In this document: positions 26,479 through 36,336 of the stretch, piece after piece
How the letters are laid out: the number at the start of each line of letters is the position of its first letter
Numbering within the stretch: the stretch's first letter is position 1
Origin: Coemansia sp. RSA 1200
Taxonomy: Eukaryota > Kickxellomycota > Kickxellomycetes > Kickxellales > Kickxellaceae
DNA length: 64,000 nucleotides
Direction: 5' to 3'
Assembly: GCA_027578915.1 (NCBI GenBank)
Contig: JANBTT010000016.1
Span: 1-64,000 of the forward strand
Program-made: the position numbers and the translations under genes
Notes under the pieces: model-generated
Database searches by the model: none
Seen by the model: only the letters and a program-made list of their open reading frames with translations
Told to the model about the DNA's origin: nothing

Positions 26479-29128
26479 ATGGAGCAAACAGATGCGACAC
26501 GGAGCCAAGGCACGGACCCCATTGACAATTTGGTTAACGCAGTCAACGCCTTGGTCGCTGCACAAAAAGAGCAAGGCGACAGGATAGACGCGGCGGTCAA
26601 CAGTCTAATCGTTGCGCAAAAAGAGCAAGCAAGAGAGCAGACTGCACGTGATGAGCAGCGAGCAAGAGAGCAAACGGTGCGCGATGCTAACTTGAACTCT
26701 AGACTCGACCAAATTGCACAGCGTCTTGACCGTCAGAGTCGAGCATCAATATCGCAGCCAATGCTGTCGCCATCACGACTGCCTTTACGCATGTCTGCGC
26801 CGCGTTTTGATATTAACAATAGCATCCACTCGGTAAGCATTTGACCTATGCAATACGACCTGTTGTTTCAGGTATTGTACATGTAATTAATATTTAATCT
26901 CTGGCTGTTTACGTGTATAGGCGACCAACTACCAAGGGATAACGACAAGCCAACCTGCCAGAAAGAATAGCAGCGGCCGCAGTACAGGCCAATGTAAGTA
27001 TAATTTACAAACAGTTGTTTTTGCGACCATTTTTAATGTAAGCTAATCTAGCCATCTATCTAGATTACTAACTCCATTGTTTACTATTTAAGCTTACGCA
27101 TACCGTGGAGAATGTGTAGCTGTCGAATCGACTACGCAGAAAGCCCAAAGAAAGCTCCTCACCGTATCCTCTATGGAATACGCACGACTCGCCAAGGAAA
27201 ACGAGGATAATGTGCACCATGGTTCAGTAGACGACATTTTGGCATACCTCGGAGATGACTGGATGACAGCATGGGGAAAAGCGCAAAAGGACACGGATGC
27301 GTTTAGCCAGGCCAACATGGATCGCATTCTGATGAACTATAATGCGCGAGCTGCATCGAGTCGAGGTAAGGGGCACCTATCAGAGGAAAAGGTGCAGACA
27401 AGAACAAATGCGCTTGTCAGTTCGGTTGAGGACATGCTGACCGTGTTTTCGGGTGGCGAGCTCGAACTGCGTTGGATGGATACACATAGAAGTACCATTC
27501 GGACACTCGGACGAGCTGCTCGGAAACCTGACGGGGTCTTCTACATTGGAAAATCGGGCGCTTCCCCTCACTGGTCCTTTGTCGCAGTGCCAGTCGAGGT
27601 GAAAAGCAGCAAGGTCGGCTCCAAAGATAGCGTCCTCAATGGACAGCTAATTTGGAATTACATCGACATGGCTAGGGACCAGCCAAGACGTTTTATCCTG
27701 GGGCTCACAATATCGAAGGAAGGCGAGCTCCATGCGCAGATATGCATGCCAAATGGAGTGCTTTCTGCCTGGATTGGCAGCCTACCTACTCCTGCAGACC
27801 GCATAATAGCCATGCCTGATGCTCAAAAGGATGCAGTGAGATTTCTTATCCTGATCTTCCAGCTACTTCCGAATGACTATGGCTACTTGGTGCGCAAACC
27901 TCGGGGAATTCATGAAACATTCAGACTGTCCGATATTCCAGGCCTTTCTTTAGATGGCATCGACGAAGAACACAGGGGCTCAACGATTGCTATACAGCAG
28001 GTCACAGCCAAAGGTGGCCGGCGCGAGGCTATTACCGGCCCACGGTCGTGGGTTTTCCCAGTAAATGTTGTCAGCCCAAGCGCCAAAAACAGCAGCAAGC
28101 ACTATATGCTCAAGTTTCATTGGTACTATGCAGGAAAGTCGGAGGCCGAGATCCACGAGCAGGTCCAGACCCTTGGTGCTCCTTATGTGCCCAATCTCAT
28201 CTTTGCTTCCTCGATCGATGGCAAAACCAACATCAGCAGCGACGTGCAGACTATTTGCGGCGAGGTTCTTCTTATGGAATATGCAGGAGAGAGCGTATCG
28301 TCGTTGTTTTGCCCTTCAAAAAACATATCCGTGTCGAGGATAGCCGATGTTTTTGCAGGATATGCGCATACTCTTCTGGCCGCAAATGAAGGTAGCGAAT
28401 CGGTGTTTGCATTGCACCGAGACATATCAGAGAACAACCTGCTGGTGCGGGATGGAGCGACACCGTTTATCATCGACTGGGGCTGTGGTATTGTTGCTAC
28501 TAAGGGCAAGAGCCGCATGACATCTGTTAATTCGATGGTGGGAACGGCGGTATTCATGGGGTTGCGTGTTCTGAAACAGTTCAGCCAGCGTTCATTTGCT
28601 GATGACCTGGAATCTGTGTTTCTGGTATTTGCACTTTGTGTGTGGAAAAGGTACGGCTCCAAAACATCTCTTTACAAGGGCCTGTGGGAGAGCAATGACG
28701 ATGCCCAGAACGTTATTACTTCGCGCTGCTTCTGGCTGTCATCAGAATTATCATTCCTATCTGAAATGAAATTGTCTAATTGTCCAAGGAAGGTTGAGAT
28801 TCTTGCTACCGATCTATACAGCTTCATATTTCCAGCTGGAATCAGCGCATATGAACTTATCCAAGAAGACGGCGATGATCCACGACTGGACAAGATTGAT
28901 CCAGCCAATCTTTTCACAATTTTCAAAACAGCAGCTGAGCAAGGCACCGATTCTGCTATATATACAGATGACACATTAAAGCACATCCATGCCTTGGGCA
29001 GATATGTGAACACTATCGGTGATAGCCATAACAACAGCAACAACCAGGAACCATCAGCACTTAAGATAAAGAGGAATGTAGACCCATCAAGCCCCACCAG
29101 TCCTACAAATAAGAAGCAACGGCGGTAG
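26479..29128 (+). CDS. FunK1-type fungal protein kinase with nuclease-like domain (three exons)
   Basis: Exons 26479-26832, 26921-26993 and 27093-29128 join in phase (donors GTAAGC and GTAAGT) to give about 820 residues. Exon 1 encodes a coiled coil with the repeated unit LVAAQKEQ/LIVAQKEQ. Residues about 289-313 carry PDG...VEVK, the D-(X)n-ExK pattern of PD-(D/E)XK nuclease folds. The C-terminal part is a FunK1 kinase: LKF lysine, catalytic HRDISENNLLV at about 584-594, metal site DWG at 604 replacing DFG, then SMVGTAVFMGLRVL and DDLESVFLVF. A basic tail (KIKRN...NKKQRR) may be a nuclear signal. FunK1 kinases are common in mushrooms and some early-diverging fungi; their substrates are poorly known. 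LINE tails lie on both sides. Confidence 0.8.
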
Positions 29129-29498
29129 TTTTGTGTCTTTAACATATTGGTTCATATATTTTTTGGTGACAACATTGTATAACAAGAGGAAATGTAATAT
29201 AAAAGTAATGATGACTGCTGCGCCTGTGATTGGTGGGCAGTTGAAAAGTAAAGGACATGGCTGGAATTGTACAGGTCCGAGTTAAATGTTTGGTAAAACA
29301 ACTCAGCTGGATGCTACGCTGGTTTTTTATAAAACATCCTGCCAATTTTGTTGTATACTTGTGTAAAAGTCGTAGACAATATTTTCTGGCATCGCCTGAA
29401 AAGAGGAATTTATTGTTATTATTCCATCATGAACCCACCTCTTTTATGTGTCTGCCCTGCCTGATACGCCGAACCTCGATGTCTTTTCTTGTTTATTC
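29129..29498. other. Spacer 3' of FunK1 gene
   Basis: This is AT-rich 3' flank. No coding signal or element end is recognised before the MITE-like inverted repeat at 29499. Confidence 0.45.
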
Positions 29499-29722
29499 GA
29501 CGGTTAGCCGGAAGACTAACAAAGGTACTGGGTTACCCTCCCACCGTCGATCCTAGGAACGGTGGCATCTTTCATACGAGGGTTTTTCAAGGAGGAAGTT
29601 CCCATGGTAATTACGTAAACCTTTATTTATACAATGTTATGCAGTTTCTGAAAATAAAAACAACATAGCAGGGTTGGAGATGTCCTAACCCAATACCTTC
29701 GTTAGCCTTCTGGCTAACCGTC
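29499..29722. mobile_element. MITE-like element with 37-bp terminal inverted repeats
   Basis: The left end 29499-29535 and the reverse complement of the right end 29686-29722 match at 33 of 37 positions, both starting GACGGTTAGCC. The 224-bp unit has no coding capacity. Inside it, CCACCGT (29541) and ACGGTGG (29559) form a second hairpin. This fits a non-autonomous DNA transposon. I see no clear target-site duplication: the flanks are ...TTTATTC and AAAATAA... A structured RNA gene is a less likely alternative. Confidence 0.65.
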
Positions 29723-29827
29723 AAAATAAAATGGCATACGCTAAAAATTTGATCCTAATTCCGCGTGAAAATCAAATCATATGCGGTAGGATTTGAAAAG
29801 GATATGAAATAAAGTAATCTCGCTAAC

Positions 29828-30252
29828 TTTTCCACGCTCATACAGAAGCAGCTCTGGATAACTCAATACTAACGCCTCAAGCAATGTTTGCACGCTGGAG
29901 GAAGACAGTATTGGAACGTATTATTCACGATTTCTATGCTGCGCATAGCCACTCAAGCAACTCTTTTCAGGAAGGTTGGCTCAATGCTGGCACCTCCTGG
30001 TTTCAGTTTGAACCAGGCGGAGCCAGTCAACCAGACAAGTTGACCATTGCCCTATCTTCTTTTCAAAACGTTGCTTTACAGTCTTTCCGAGAACACATTT
30101 TCAACGCAGGCGGTCCAAACTGCCATCACTGCGTCTCCTTTTCATAAACCTTTTGTTTATTAGTATGATTCCAATCGGCAAAAAGTTGGGGCTCTGGATG
30201 TAGACCCAACATACCCGATTGATAATAAATCAATTTTTTTGAAAAAAAAAAA
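29828..30252 (+). mobile_element. LINE 3' tail, copy B (longer)
   Basis: This copy extends about 80 bp further 5' than copy A. Its frame is open from the first codon after TAA at 29824 to the stop at 30145 and includes MFARWRKTVLERIIHDFYAAH, given here only as MFARWRKTVLERIIHD. The tail ends in NCHHCVSFS, a 3' UTR with the TTGAT/ATCAA hairpin, and poly(A). Only a few substitutions separate it from copy A. I take it as the C-terminal end of a non-LTR retrotransposon ORF2, but no reverse-transcriptase motif lies in the retained part. Confidence 0.75.
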
Positions 30253-30615
30253 TAAATCCTAATGTGGAAATATTGGTTTACATATTGCTAATTCGCATAT
30301 ATTGTTGATATGGATGTTGTCCTGTTTAATCCCTGGTTTCGCTAGCTAAAAGCATATTGGCTGCATTTCTGGTTTTAGGTCAAAAGCAGGCAGATAGCTC
30401 TAGATTTAAACCCGGTGATCCCGATTTGCAATCAAGTGCTTTCTGTTTTTTTTTTTTGTGTTTTTTTAAGCCACGAGTAAAAATTAACATAAAAATTCTT
30501 TGCACCCAATGCGAAAAAGCTCTTCTCTTCTTCCATTAAGAAAAACGCATTTCGCATTCACTCGTTATCTGCTCGTTGCTATAATCAGCCTGTCTATATA
30601 TTCTACCCACCACGC
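30253..30615. promoter_or_regulatory. Upstream region of ZPR1
   Basis: This 363-bp region runs from the LINE poly(A) tail to the ZPR1 start. It contains a T13 run near 30446 and a TATATATTC close to the start codon. No gene is seen. Confidence 0.4.
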
Positions 30616-32055
30616 ATGGCGCAGAAAAGGGAAATGAACACAAGCGATGAGGAATCGGAGCAGAAGCTCCCGAGGCTCAATGCAGGCAACCAGCTGTTCC
30701 AGGACCTGGACGCCGACAACGTGTCAGCAACCGAGATCGAGAGCCTGTGCATGCGGTGCCACGAGAACGGGATGACCAAACTACTTCTGACACGCATCCC
30801 GCACTTCAAGTCAATCATCGTCATGGCGTTCGAGTGCCCGCACTGCGGACTCAAGAACAGCGAGGTGCAGAGCGGAGAGGCGATCCAGGAAAAGGGCCAC
30901 AGATACGAGGTGCAGTGCACAACAAAGGCCGATCTGAACCGGCAGATTGTGCGTAACAGCTCGGCATCCGTATCGTTTCCAGAGTTCGAGTTCACGGCGC
31001 CGCCAGCTACAAACTCGCTGCTGACGACAGCTGAGGGCCTGGTGACGCGGTTCATCGAGGACTTGTCGCTGGACCAGCCGCAGCGCAAGGAGGTGGCACC
31101 TGCCGTGTTCCAGGCAATTGAGGCGCTGCTGGACAGACTGCGTGGCGTGCTGGAGCTGCCAGAGGACGAGGAACCGGGAAGGGCGGTGACGCTGGTGGTG
31201 GACGATCCGTCGGGGAACTCGTATGTGGAGAATCTGTGTGCGCCCCAGGCGGATCCAAAGATGAAGATCAGCCACTACACGCGCACGAAGCAGCAGATGA
31301 TAGACCTCGGCATGGCGAGCGAGGGCGATGGTGCTGAGCAGGCAGCAGAAGCAGAGGCAGCGACGGCACCCGCCCGCACTAGCGCGCACAAGGAGATGGA
31401 GGCAGCGGCAAAGGTGGAGCGTGCGGTGCGCGATGCGGCGGAGAACAACGAGATCCTGACATTCCCAGCCAACTGCTCCTCGTGCAACGCGCCGTGCGAC
31501 ACGCGGATGCAAATGGTCGATATCCCGCACTTCCAAGAAGTCATCATCATGTCAACCACGTGCAACCAATGCGGATACAAGTCAAACGAGGTCAAGTGCG
31601 GCGGCGCCATCAGTGCCAAGGGCAGACGCATCACGCTGACCCTGGAGGACAAGGACGATCTGTCGCGCGATATCCTCAAGTCTGAGACCAGCTCCTTCTG
31701 TGTCCCTGAGGTCGATCTCGACATGTTTGCCGGCACCATGGGCGGCAAGTTCACCACCATCGAGGGCCTGCTACGTCAGGCGCACGAAGAGCTCGACCGC
31801 AGGGCGCCCTTTGTTGCTGGCGACTCCGCATCTGCCGAGAAGCGCGACCGCTTCCTCCGTTTCCTTGCCAAACTCGACGCCGCTGCCAACGGCGATGTTC
31901 TGCCACTGACGCTGGTTCTCGACGACCCAATGGCGCACTCGTATGTGCAGAACATCTATGCCCCAGACCCAGACCCAAACATGGTCACCGAGGACTACGA
32001 GCGCTCATTCGAGCAGAACGAGGAGCTGGGCCTCAACGACATTAGCGTGGATTAA
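30616..32055 (+). CDS. ZPR1: Zinc finger protein Zpr1
   Basis: Zpr1 is a conserved factor that helps fold and export eEF1A and shuttles between cytoplasm and nucleus. The 479-residue protein has the diagnostic tandem arrangement of two C4 zinc fingers, each followed by a beta domain. Finger 1 starts near residue 45 (CMRCHENGMTKLLLTRIPHF, then CPHCG). Finger 2 starts near residue 287 (CSSCNAPCDTRMQMVDIPHF, then CNQCG). Both are followed by the same KSxEVxxGxAIxxKGxR element and later by DDPxxxSYVxNxxAPxxDPxM. The inter-repeat linker is Ala/Glu-rich. It is single-exon and converges on the RRM gene. Confidence 0.97.
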   Translation: MAQKREMNTSDEESEQKLPRLNAGNQLFQDLDADNVSATEIESLCMRCHENGMTKLLLTRIPHFKSIIVMAFECPHCGLKNSEVQSGEAIQEKGHRYEVQCTTKADLNRQIVRNSSASVSFPEFEFTAPPATNSLLTTAEGLVTRFIEDLSLDQPQRKEVAPAVFQAIEALLDRLRGVLELPEDEEPGRAVTLVVDDPSGNSYVENLCAPQADPKMKISHYTRTKQQMIDLGMASEGDGAEQAAEAEAATAPARTSAHKEMEAAAKVERAVRDAAENNEILTFPANCSSCNAPCDTRMQMVDIPHFQEVIIMSTTCNQCGYKSNEVKCGGAISAKGRRITLTLEDKDDLSRDILKSETSSFCVPEVDLDMFAGTMGGKFTTIEGLLRQAHEELDRRAPFVAGDSASAEKRDRFLRFLAKLDAAANGDVLPLTLVLDDPMAHSYVQNIYAPDPDPNMVTEDYERSFEQNEELGLNDISVD

Positions 32056-32257
32056 TACGCCGCTGATGCCGTGTAGAAAGGGATTCTGCACCGTGAAAGA
32101 TCTAGATCTAATGTTCGTAATTCTTAGTATCAATAAAACAACTCACCGCGCACCCCGCTATAATGAAAAAGGGCCTGTTATCCAGAGCATCCATGTGCTA
32201 GAGTCGCCAATGAGTGGGGGAGAAGCTTTCGGCTCTGCACCCAATCCCACACTCCCG

Positions 32258-32692
32258 TCAAGATCTATCACCAGAACCATCCGCAGGCTCTCCTCCTACT
32301 GTCTCTAAGTGACTGGCGTTGCTGCCGCTGTTGCTGTCGTTGTTTTTGTCGCCAGCCATATTCTTTTCCAGCCACGACTCCTGGTTAAAGATCTTGCCCA
32401 TTACTGCGCCCGCACCAGCAGAACCAGGCGCGGCCTTTGCTGGACGCACAGTGATAGTCCGACCAAAGAGTTCGGCATCGTTCATGTTGTCTATAGCCGC
32501 CGCCGCATCTTCCTCATCCTCGTATTCGATGAACCCGATGCCGCGGTGTCTGTTACTGGATCCTGGGTCCGGAGGCAGCGTGATCTGCACTATCTCGCCA
32601 AACGGTATGAACGCCCCATGCAGAGTATCCTCGGTCACTTCGGTTTCCAGACCACTGACAAACAACATGCACTTGTTGCTTGCCGCTTTCAT
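32258..32692 (-). CDS. RRM protein resembling the N-terminal half of cyclophilin E (PPIE), no PPIase domain
   Basis: This is a 144-residue protein with one RNA-recognition motif at about residues 6-85: RNP2 MLFVSGL and RNP1 RGIGFIEY. Beyond the RRM core it shares the cyclophilin-33/PPIE hallmarks LHGAFIPFGEIVQI, AAAAIDNMNDAELFGRTI and, after the domain, ESWLEKNMAG. In animals PPIE the RRM is fused to a peptidyl-prolyl isomerase in spliceosomes. Here the stop codon comes straight after a Ser/Asn/Gly-rich tail. Only about 200 bp separate it from the ZPR1 stop codon, so a PPIase domain cannot be hidden downstream. A spliceosomal role is inferred. Confidence 0.8.
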   Translation of the reverse strand: MKAASNKCMLFVSGLETEVTEDTLHGAFIPFGEIVQITLPPDPGSSNRHRGIGFIEYEDEEDAAAAIDNMNDAELFGRTITVRPAKAAPGSAGAGAVMGKIFNQESWLEKNMAGDKNNDSNSGSNASHLETVGGEPADGSGDRS

Positions 32693-33037
32693 TTTGTTAA
32701 TTGTGGTTTTTTACTTGTTGGTTTTGCTTAGAAGAAGGGAAAAGGTGAAAAAAAAGTAATGAGAAGAAGAGTACGCTATCCGGGGGTTCTGTGGGTTTCA
32801 GATGGTGTCCGTTTATCTCCAGCAACATCAGTGGTTCTTTTTATAGAGTGGTGATTAATTTGGTACCAAGCAAAAACTAATAATGGGGCACCCACATGCT
32901 ACCGTTTATCACCAACGCAAAATTGAAAATAACCTTAAAAATTAGTAATAATAGCTGGCAGAAACAAAATAAAATTGGAGCAATAATAAAAAGAAATCGT
33001 CAAGATAAATAAGAAAATAAAATAAGAGCTGGAAAAA

Positions 33038-34723
33038 CTAGCAACCGTTGAGCACGCTGAAATCGAATTTCGGGGTGTAGTTGCTATCAAAGATACCAAA
33101 GTTGCGCTCCGAGTCAACAACATTGTACTTCCAAAGCGCATCCTTGGCCTCAAAGTAGAAGTAGTTGTACCCAGCAGCCTGTGCGGCGCACTTGAACTTC
33201 TTTGCATAAGAGATCTCGTTTTCCAAAGTGAGTGGGCTGGGACCGGTGTTTCCGGCAGATGACCAGCCGCTCTCGCCAAACCGCACAGGCTTGCCGCCAG
33301 CGACATTGGCCTTGACGGTGTTGGCACGCTGGATGACCGACGCAACCGACGCATCGATGTTTGTGAAGACGGGGTCGAAGATCGAGTAGACATTGATTTG
33401 CACAATGTCAGAGGCATCGGCCATTCCCTTGGTGAAGTGGGCATCTTGGTCGGTGGTGTAGACAGGAATACCGCCTAGCCCGGCATCAATCAAGCGGTTA
33501 CGCATATTGTTGACGTGGCTAATAATGGTGCCTTCTGGCATACCCTTCGAAATCTCCTCATTGCCAACCGACACGCCTTTGATCAGATCTGTTCCGTACT
33601 GCTTTGCAACCGCAATAAACTCCGTCATCTCCGCCTCAGTGCGTTCCGCTCCGTCGGATATCCAGATACCCGCGTGGATGCTAAGTCCCAAGTTGGCGTT
33701 CTTGATTGCTTGCACCGCGTTACGTAGCTGAGAGCAGTCGGTTGAGAACAAGCGGATGTTGCTTGTCACCTCTGCCACTTTCTTGAGGTCCGATGTCACT
33801 TTTGCAAGGTCAGGACAAGTCCCGTCGTTGTTGTATGGCGACCAGCTCAGCCCCCACAGCGTGTTGCTCTTGGGGGGTGTGGGCTTGGGTGTGGGCGTAG
33901 ATGTGGGCGTAGGTTTTGGTGTTGGTGTTGGTGTTGGCGTAGGCGTAGGTGTGGGAGTTGGTTTTGGCGTTGGTTTGGGCGTAGGTGTGGTTTCCTTGCT
34001 AGTGCTTGTCTCGTAGTCAGCATCGTCAGTCGTCTTCGTCGGCTTGGTCTTGTAATCAGACTCATCCGTCGTGGTTTCTGGCTCAGTCTCGCTAACGTCG
34101 TCGGCAGAAGGAGTGTTTGACTCGGTCTTGTAGTCGTCATCCTTGGTGGTTATGTCGCTTGATTCAGACCCATCCTCTTCGGTAGTGATGGTTGAATAGA
34201 CATCGTCAACGTTCTTTCCAGTGTTGTGCGTCTCATACTCGCTTTCTTCTGGAGATGCAGCAGCACTGGTTTCGTAATCGGCCTCGTCAGCAGAAGTGGT
34301 CAAATCGGTTTCATAGCTCTCTTCTTCATCGACAGAAGTAGAATCGGCTTCATCGCTATCCTCTTCGGCAGTGGCGGTCGATTCGGTTTCATAGTCTACT
34401 TCCGTGGTAGGGGTAGTAGAGTCCGCTTCGTAGCTTGGTTCTTTGGGAGTGGTGGTTACCTCTGGCTCAAGCTCGGATTCGGTAGCCACATATGTAACCG
34501 AAGGCTGAAGAGTGTAAGCCGGCTCCGACTGCTCAGTAGTAAACGAGTAGTCCCAGTCGGACGTGATGTGGTATGTAGGTCTTGCCGTATGCTTGCCTCC
34601 ATGATGACATTTTCTGGGAGTGGAATGAGTCGCGTGCTTGGCATGGGGAATAGGAGATGCCGCAGCAAGCATGCTGCTCACGGCAAACGCAGCGACTGCA
34701 AGAGATAAGGAGGATGCACGCAT
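33038..34723 (-). CDS. Secreted GH17 beta-1,3-glucanase with long acidic repeat region, paralogue 1
   Basis: From the ATG at 34723 the protein has 561 residues. The signal peptide is MRASSLSLAVAAFAVSSMLA and cleavage near AAASP is likely. Residues about 95-260 are an imperfect Ser/Thr/Glu repeat built around YETxSx/YKTxP units every 15-17 residues, followed by a Thr/Pro/Lys linker. The GH17 domain begins near residue 290 (LWGLSWSPYNNDGTCPD). The proton donor lies in SVGNEE (near 388) and the nucleophile in FGESGW (near 484). It probably hydrolyses or remodels cell-wall beta-1,3-glucan. It is the first of three minus-strand GH17 genes. Confidence 0.92.
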   Translation of the reverse strand: MRASSLSLAVAAFAVSSMLAAASPIPHAKHATHSTPRKCHHGGKHTARPTYHITSDWDYSFTTEQSEPAYTLQPSVTYVATESELEPEVTTTPKEPSYEADSTTPTTEVDYETESTATAEEDSDEADSTSVDEEESYETDLTTSADEADYETSAAASPEESEYETHNTGKNVDDVYSTITTEEDGSESSDITTKDDDYKTESNTPSADDVSETEPETTTDESDYKTKPTKTTDDADYETSTSKETTPTPKPTPKPTPTPTPTPTPTPTPKPTPTSTPTPKPTPPKSNTLWGLSWSPYNNDGTCPDLAKVTSDLKKVAEVTSNIRLFSTDCSQLRNAVQAIKNANLGLSIHAGIWISDGAERTEAEMTEFIAVAKQYGTDLIKGVSVGNEEISKGMPEGTIISHVNNMRNRLIDAGLGGIPVYTTDQDAHFTKGMADASDIVQINVYSIFDPVFTNIDASVASVIQRANTVKANVAGGKPVRFGESGWSSAGNTGPSPLTLENEISYAKKFKCAAQAAGYNYFYFEAKDALWKYNVVDSERNFGIFDSNYTPKFDFSVLNGC

Positions 34724-36336
34724 GTTCGTTTGCTTATTATCTAAATTATTTGATTGTCGGATGTAACGGAATATGAAGGATGTCTGCAGGGACAAATTAA
34801 GGAAAAGGAAAACTCAATACAGAACCTGCCTAATCAAGCTATGAAAACAGTTTCTGCTATGTTTATTAGGAAGATGTAAATGATAAAGGCGTGAAAGGGA
34901 ATAGAGAAGGAAATAAACGGAGAATTCAGATAAATATACTAGAGAATAAGAATCGGTCCATGTTACATACAAATGCCATTTGGGCTGAATTATATACACT
35001 CCGTTTCCAGTAGTATTGGTGAGGACGGTTTACGCACATGATGAAAATTTATGTAGCAGGTTGCCTGTACCTTCATTGAGTTTTTCTAGATTGCGAAGAC
35101 ACATACAAAGCTGGCATACTTTCTTTCTATGATGTTAAGAAGTCTTCGTAAGAAAAAAGTATTCTTCTGGCGTACACCACTGCATGCATAAGATTGCCAT
35201 CAAAACGCTTTGATTATTTTTTCTTTCCTTTGCTTTTTGCAAAGAAAAAACACTCGTGCATTTTTTATGTATTTTGCCATTTTTGCGAAAGTCCTTTGCA
35301 GCATTTTTTTGTGATTTTTTTGTTTCCAGAATGACTTGTTTCATTTTCTAGCAAAAAATTTTCTATTTGAGTATCAGTTACAAAGCTCAATTTTTTACTA
35401 TTTGAAATTACTTTTTTTTTTTTTTTCCAAAAAATTTGATTTATTATCAATCGGGTATGTTGAGTCTACATCCAGAGCCCCAACTTTTTGCCGATTGGAA
35501 TCATACTAATAATACTATTTGAAATTACATTAAAAGTTGAAATGTTGATTCATGTTGTGTGCCGATTGAGCACCCATTTGCGGCTGGTACTTTTTTTTTT
35601 TAAATTATTTGTCTGCAAAGATGTACTTTACCAACCGCCTTGTCTCTGCACACATTTCGTGTAAAGCGACTTGACGAGTTGTGAGTTGTAATTTTGTGAA
35701 CATACCGAAATCCTGTTTTGTGTTTCTGCGGATAGATTTTTATGTTTGAATGCAGAAGCGAGACAACTTGTGTCACCGGTAATAAACAGGGATTGATACA
35801 AAAAATAAACGTGTATCTTGAACCGTATTTCTTTCTTTTTTGCAATTTAAAAGAAAAGCTATCTGAAATCGGAGAAGGCTGTTTTCTTTTGTGACAACCA
35901 TCTTGAAGGCATAATGATTGACAAGCATAAAAAGTCGGCTGGGTGTTCAACATGTTGTCAGGACCAGTTTCACAAACTTTTAATTGGTCTACATGTCGCC
36001 ACAGCCAAAGCGGGCTGCATATTATTCCTTCTGACGGACGTTGCGGTTTGTCTACAAAGAAAAACGAAAATGCCGCCGCAGAGAAATATTCCCAACCAAG
36101 GACACACATGTAGGATGTGGTCTATATTGCGCAGATTAAAGTTAATTTATTTCCGCCAATCTCTCCTATTTCATCAGCAAAGCCGTTGAACACTATTACG
36201 CGTGACTTTATCTCGTCTGGAATTAGCACACTCTATGCTGCAAACTATTCCTTAAATCCCTAGATGCAAGGACAAAGGTATCCAGAAGAGGATTATATTT
36301 CGTGTAGTCATTAAAAAGGGAAGAGAGCAGGGAAAA
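34724..36336. other. Intergenic region with a LINE-tail insertion
   Basis: This is 1.6 kb of AT-rich DNA between GH17 paralogues 1 and 2. The only supported feature is the LINE-tail insertion near 35412. A 169-codon minus-strand frame at 35600-36109 has no domain or clean composition and is not called. Confidence 0.5.
35412..35512 (-). mobile_element. LINE 3' tail, copy C, with 16-bp target-site duplication
   Basis: Read on the minus strand, this 101-bp insertion matches the last 90 bp of copies A and B (ATTAGTATGATTCC... to the TTGAT/ATCAA hairpin) and ends in poly(A). The 16-mer TACTATTTGAAATTAC flanks it exactly at 35396-35411 and 35513-35528. A severe 5' truncation, a poly(A) tail and a target-site duplication together are the signature of target-primed reverse transcription. 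Confidence 0.92.

Noticed and set aside
27173..29128. Start of the FunK1 gene at the internal ATG 27173
   Set aside because: Two upstream exons join in perfect phase and supply a coiled-coil N-terminus, so this ATG is internal.
24773..30258. AATAAATC (24773 and 30251) as an outer TSD of the LINE-bracketed island
   Set aside because: Only 8 AT-rich bases, and not adjacent to the left boundary of copy A; chance match is likely.
30616..32055. Antisense frames of 161-241 codons across ZPR1
   Set aside because: Shadows of the ZPR1 coding sequence with no independent support.
35600..36109. 169-codon minus-strand ORF between GH17 genes
   Set aside because: Low-complexity starts, no domain, and AT-rich context; likely chance.
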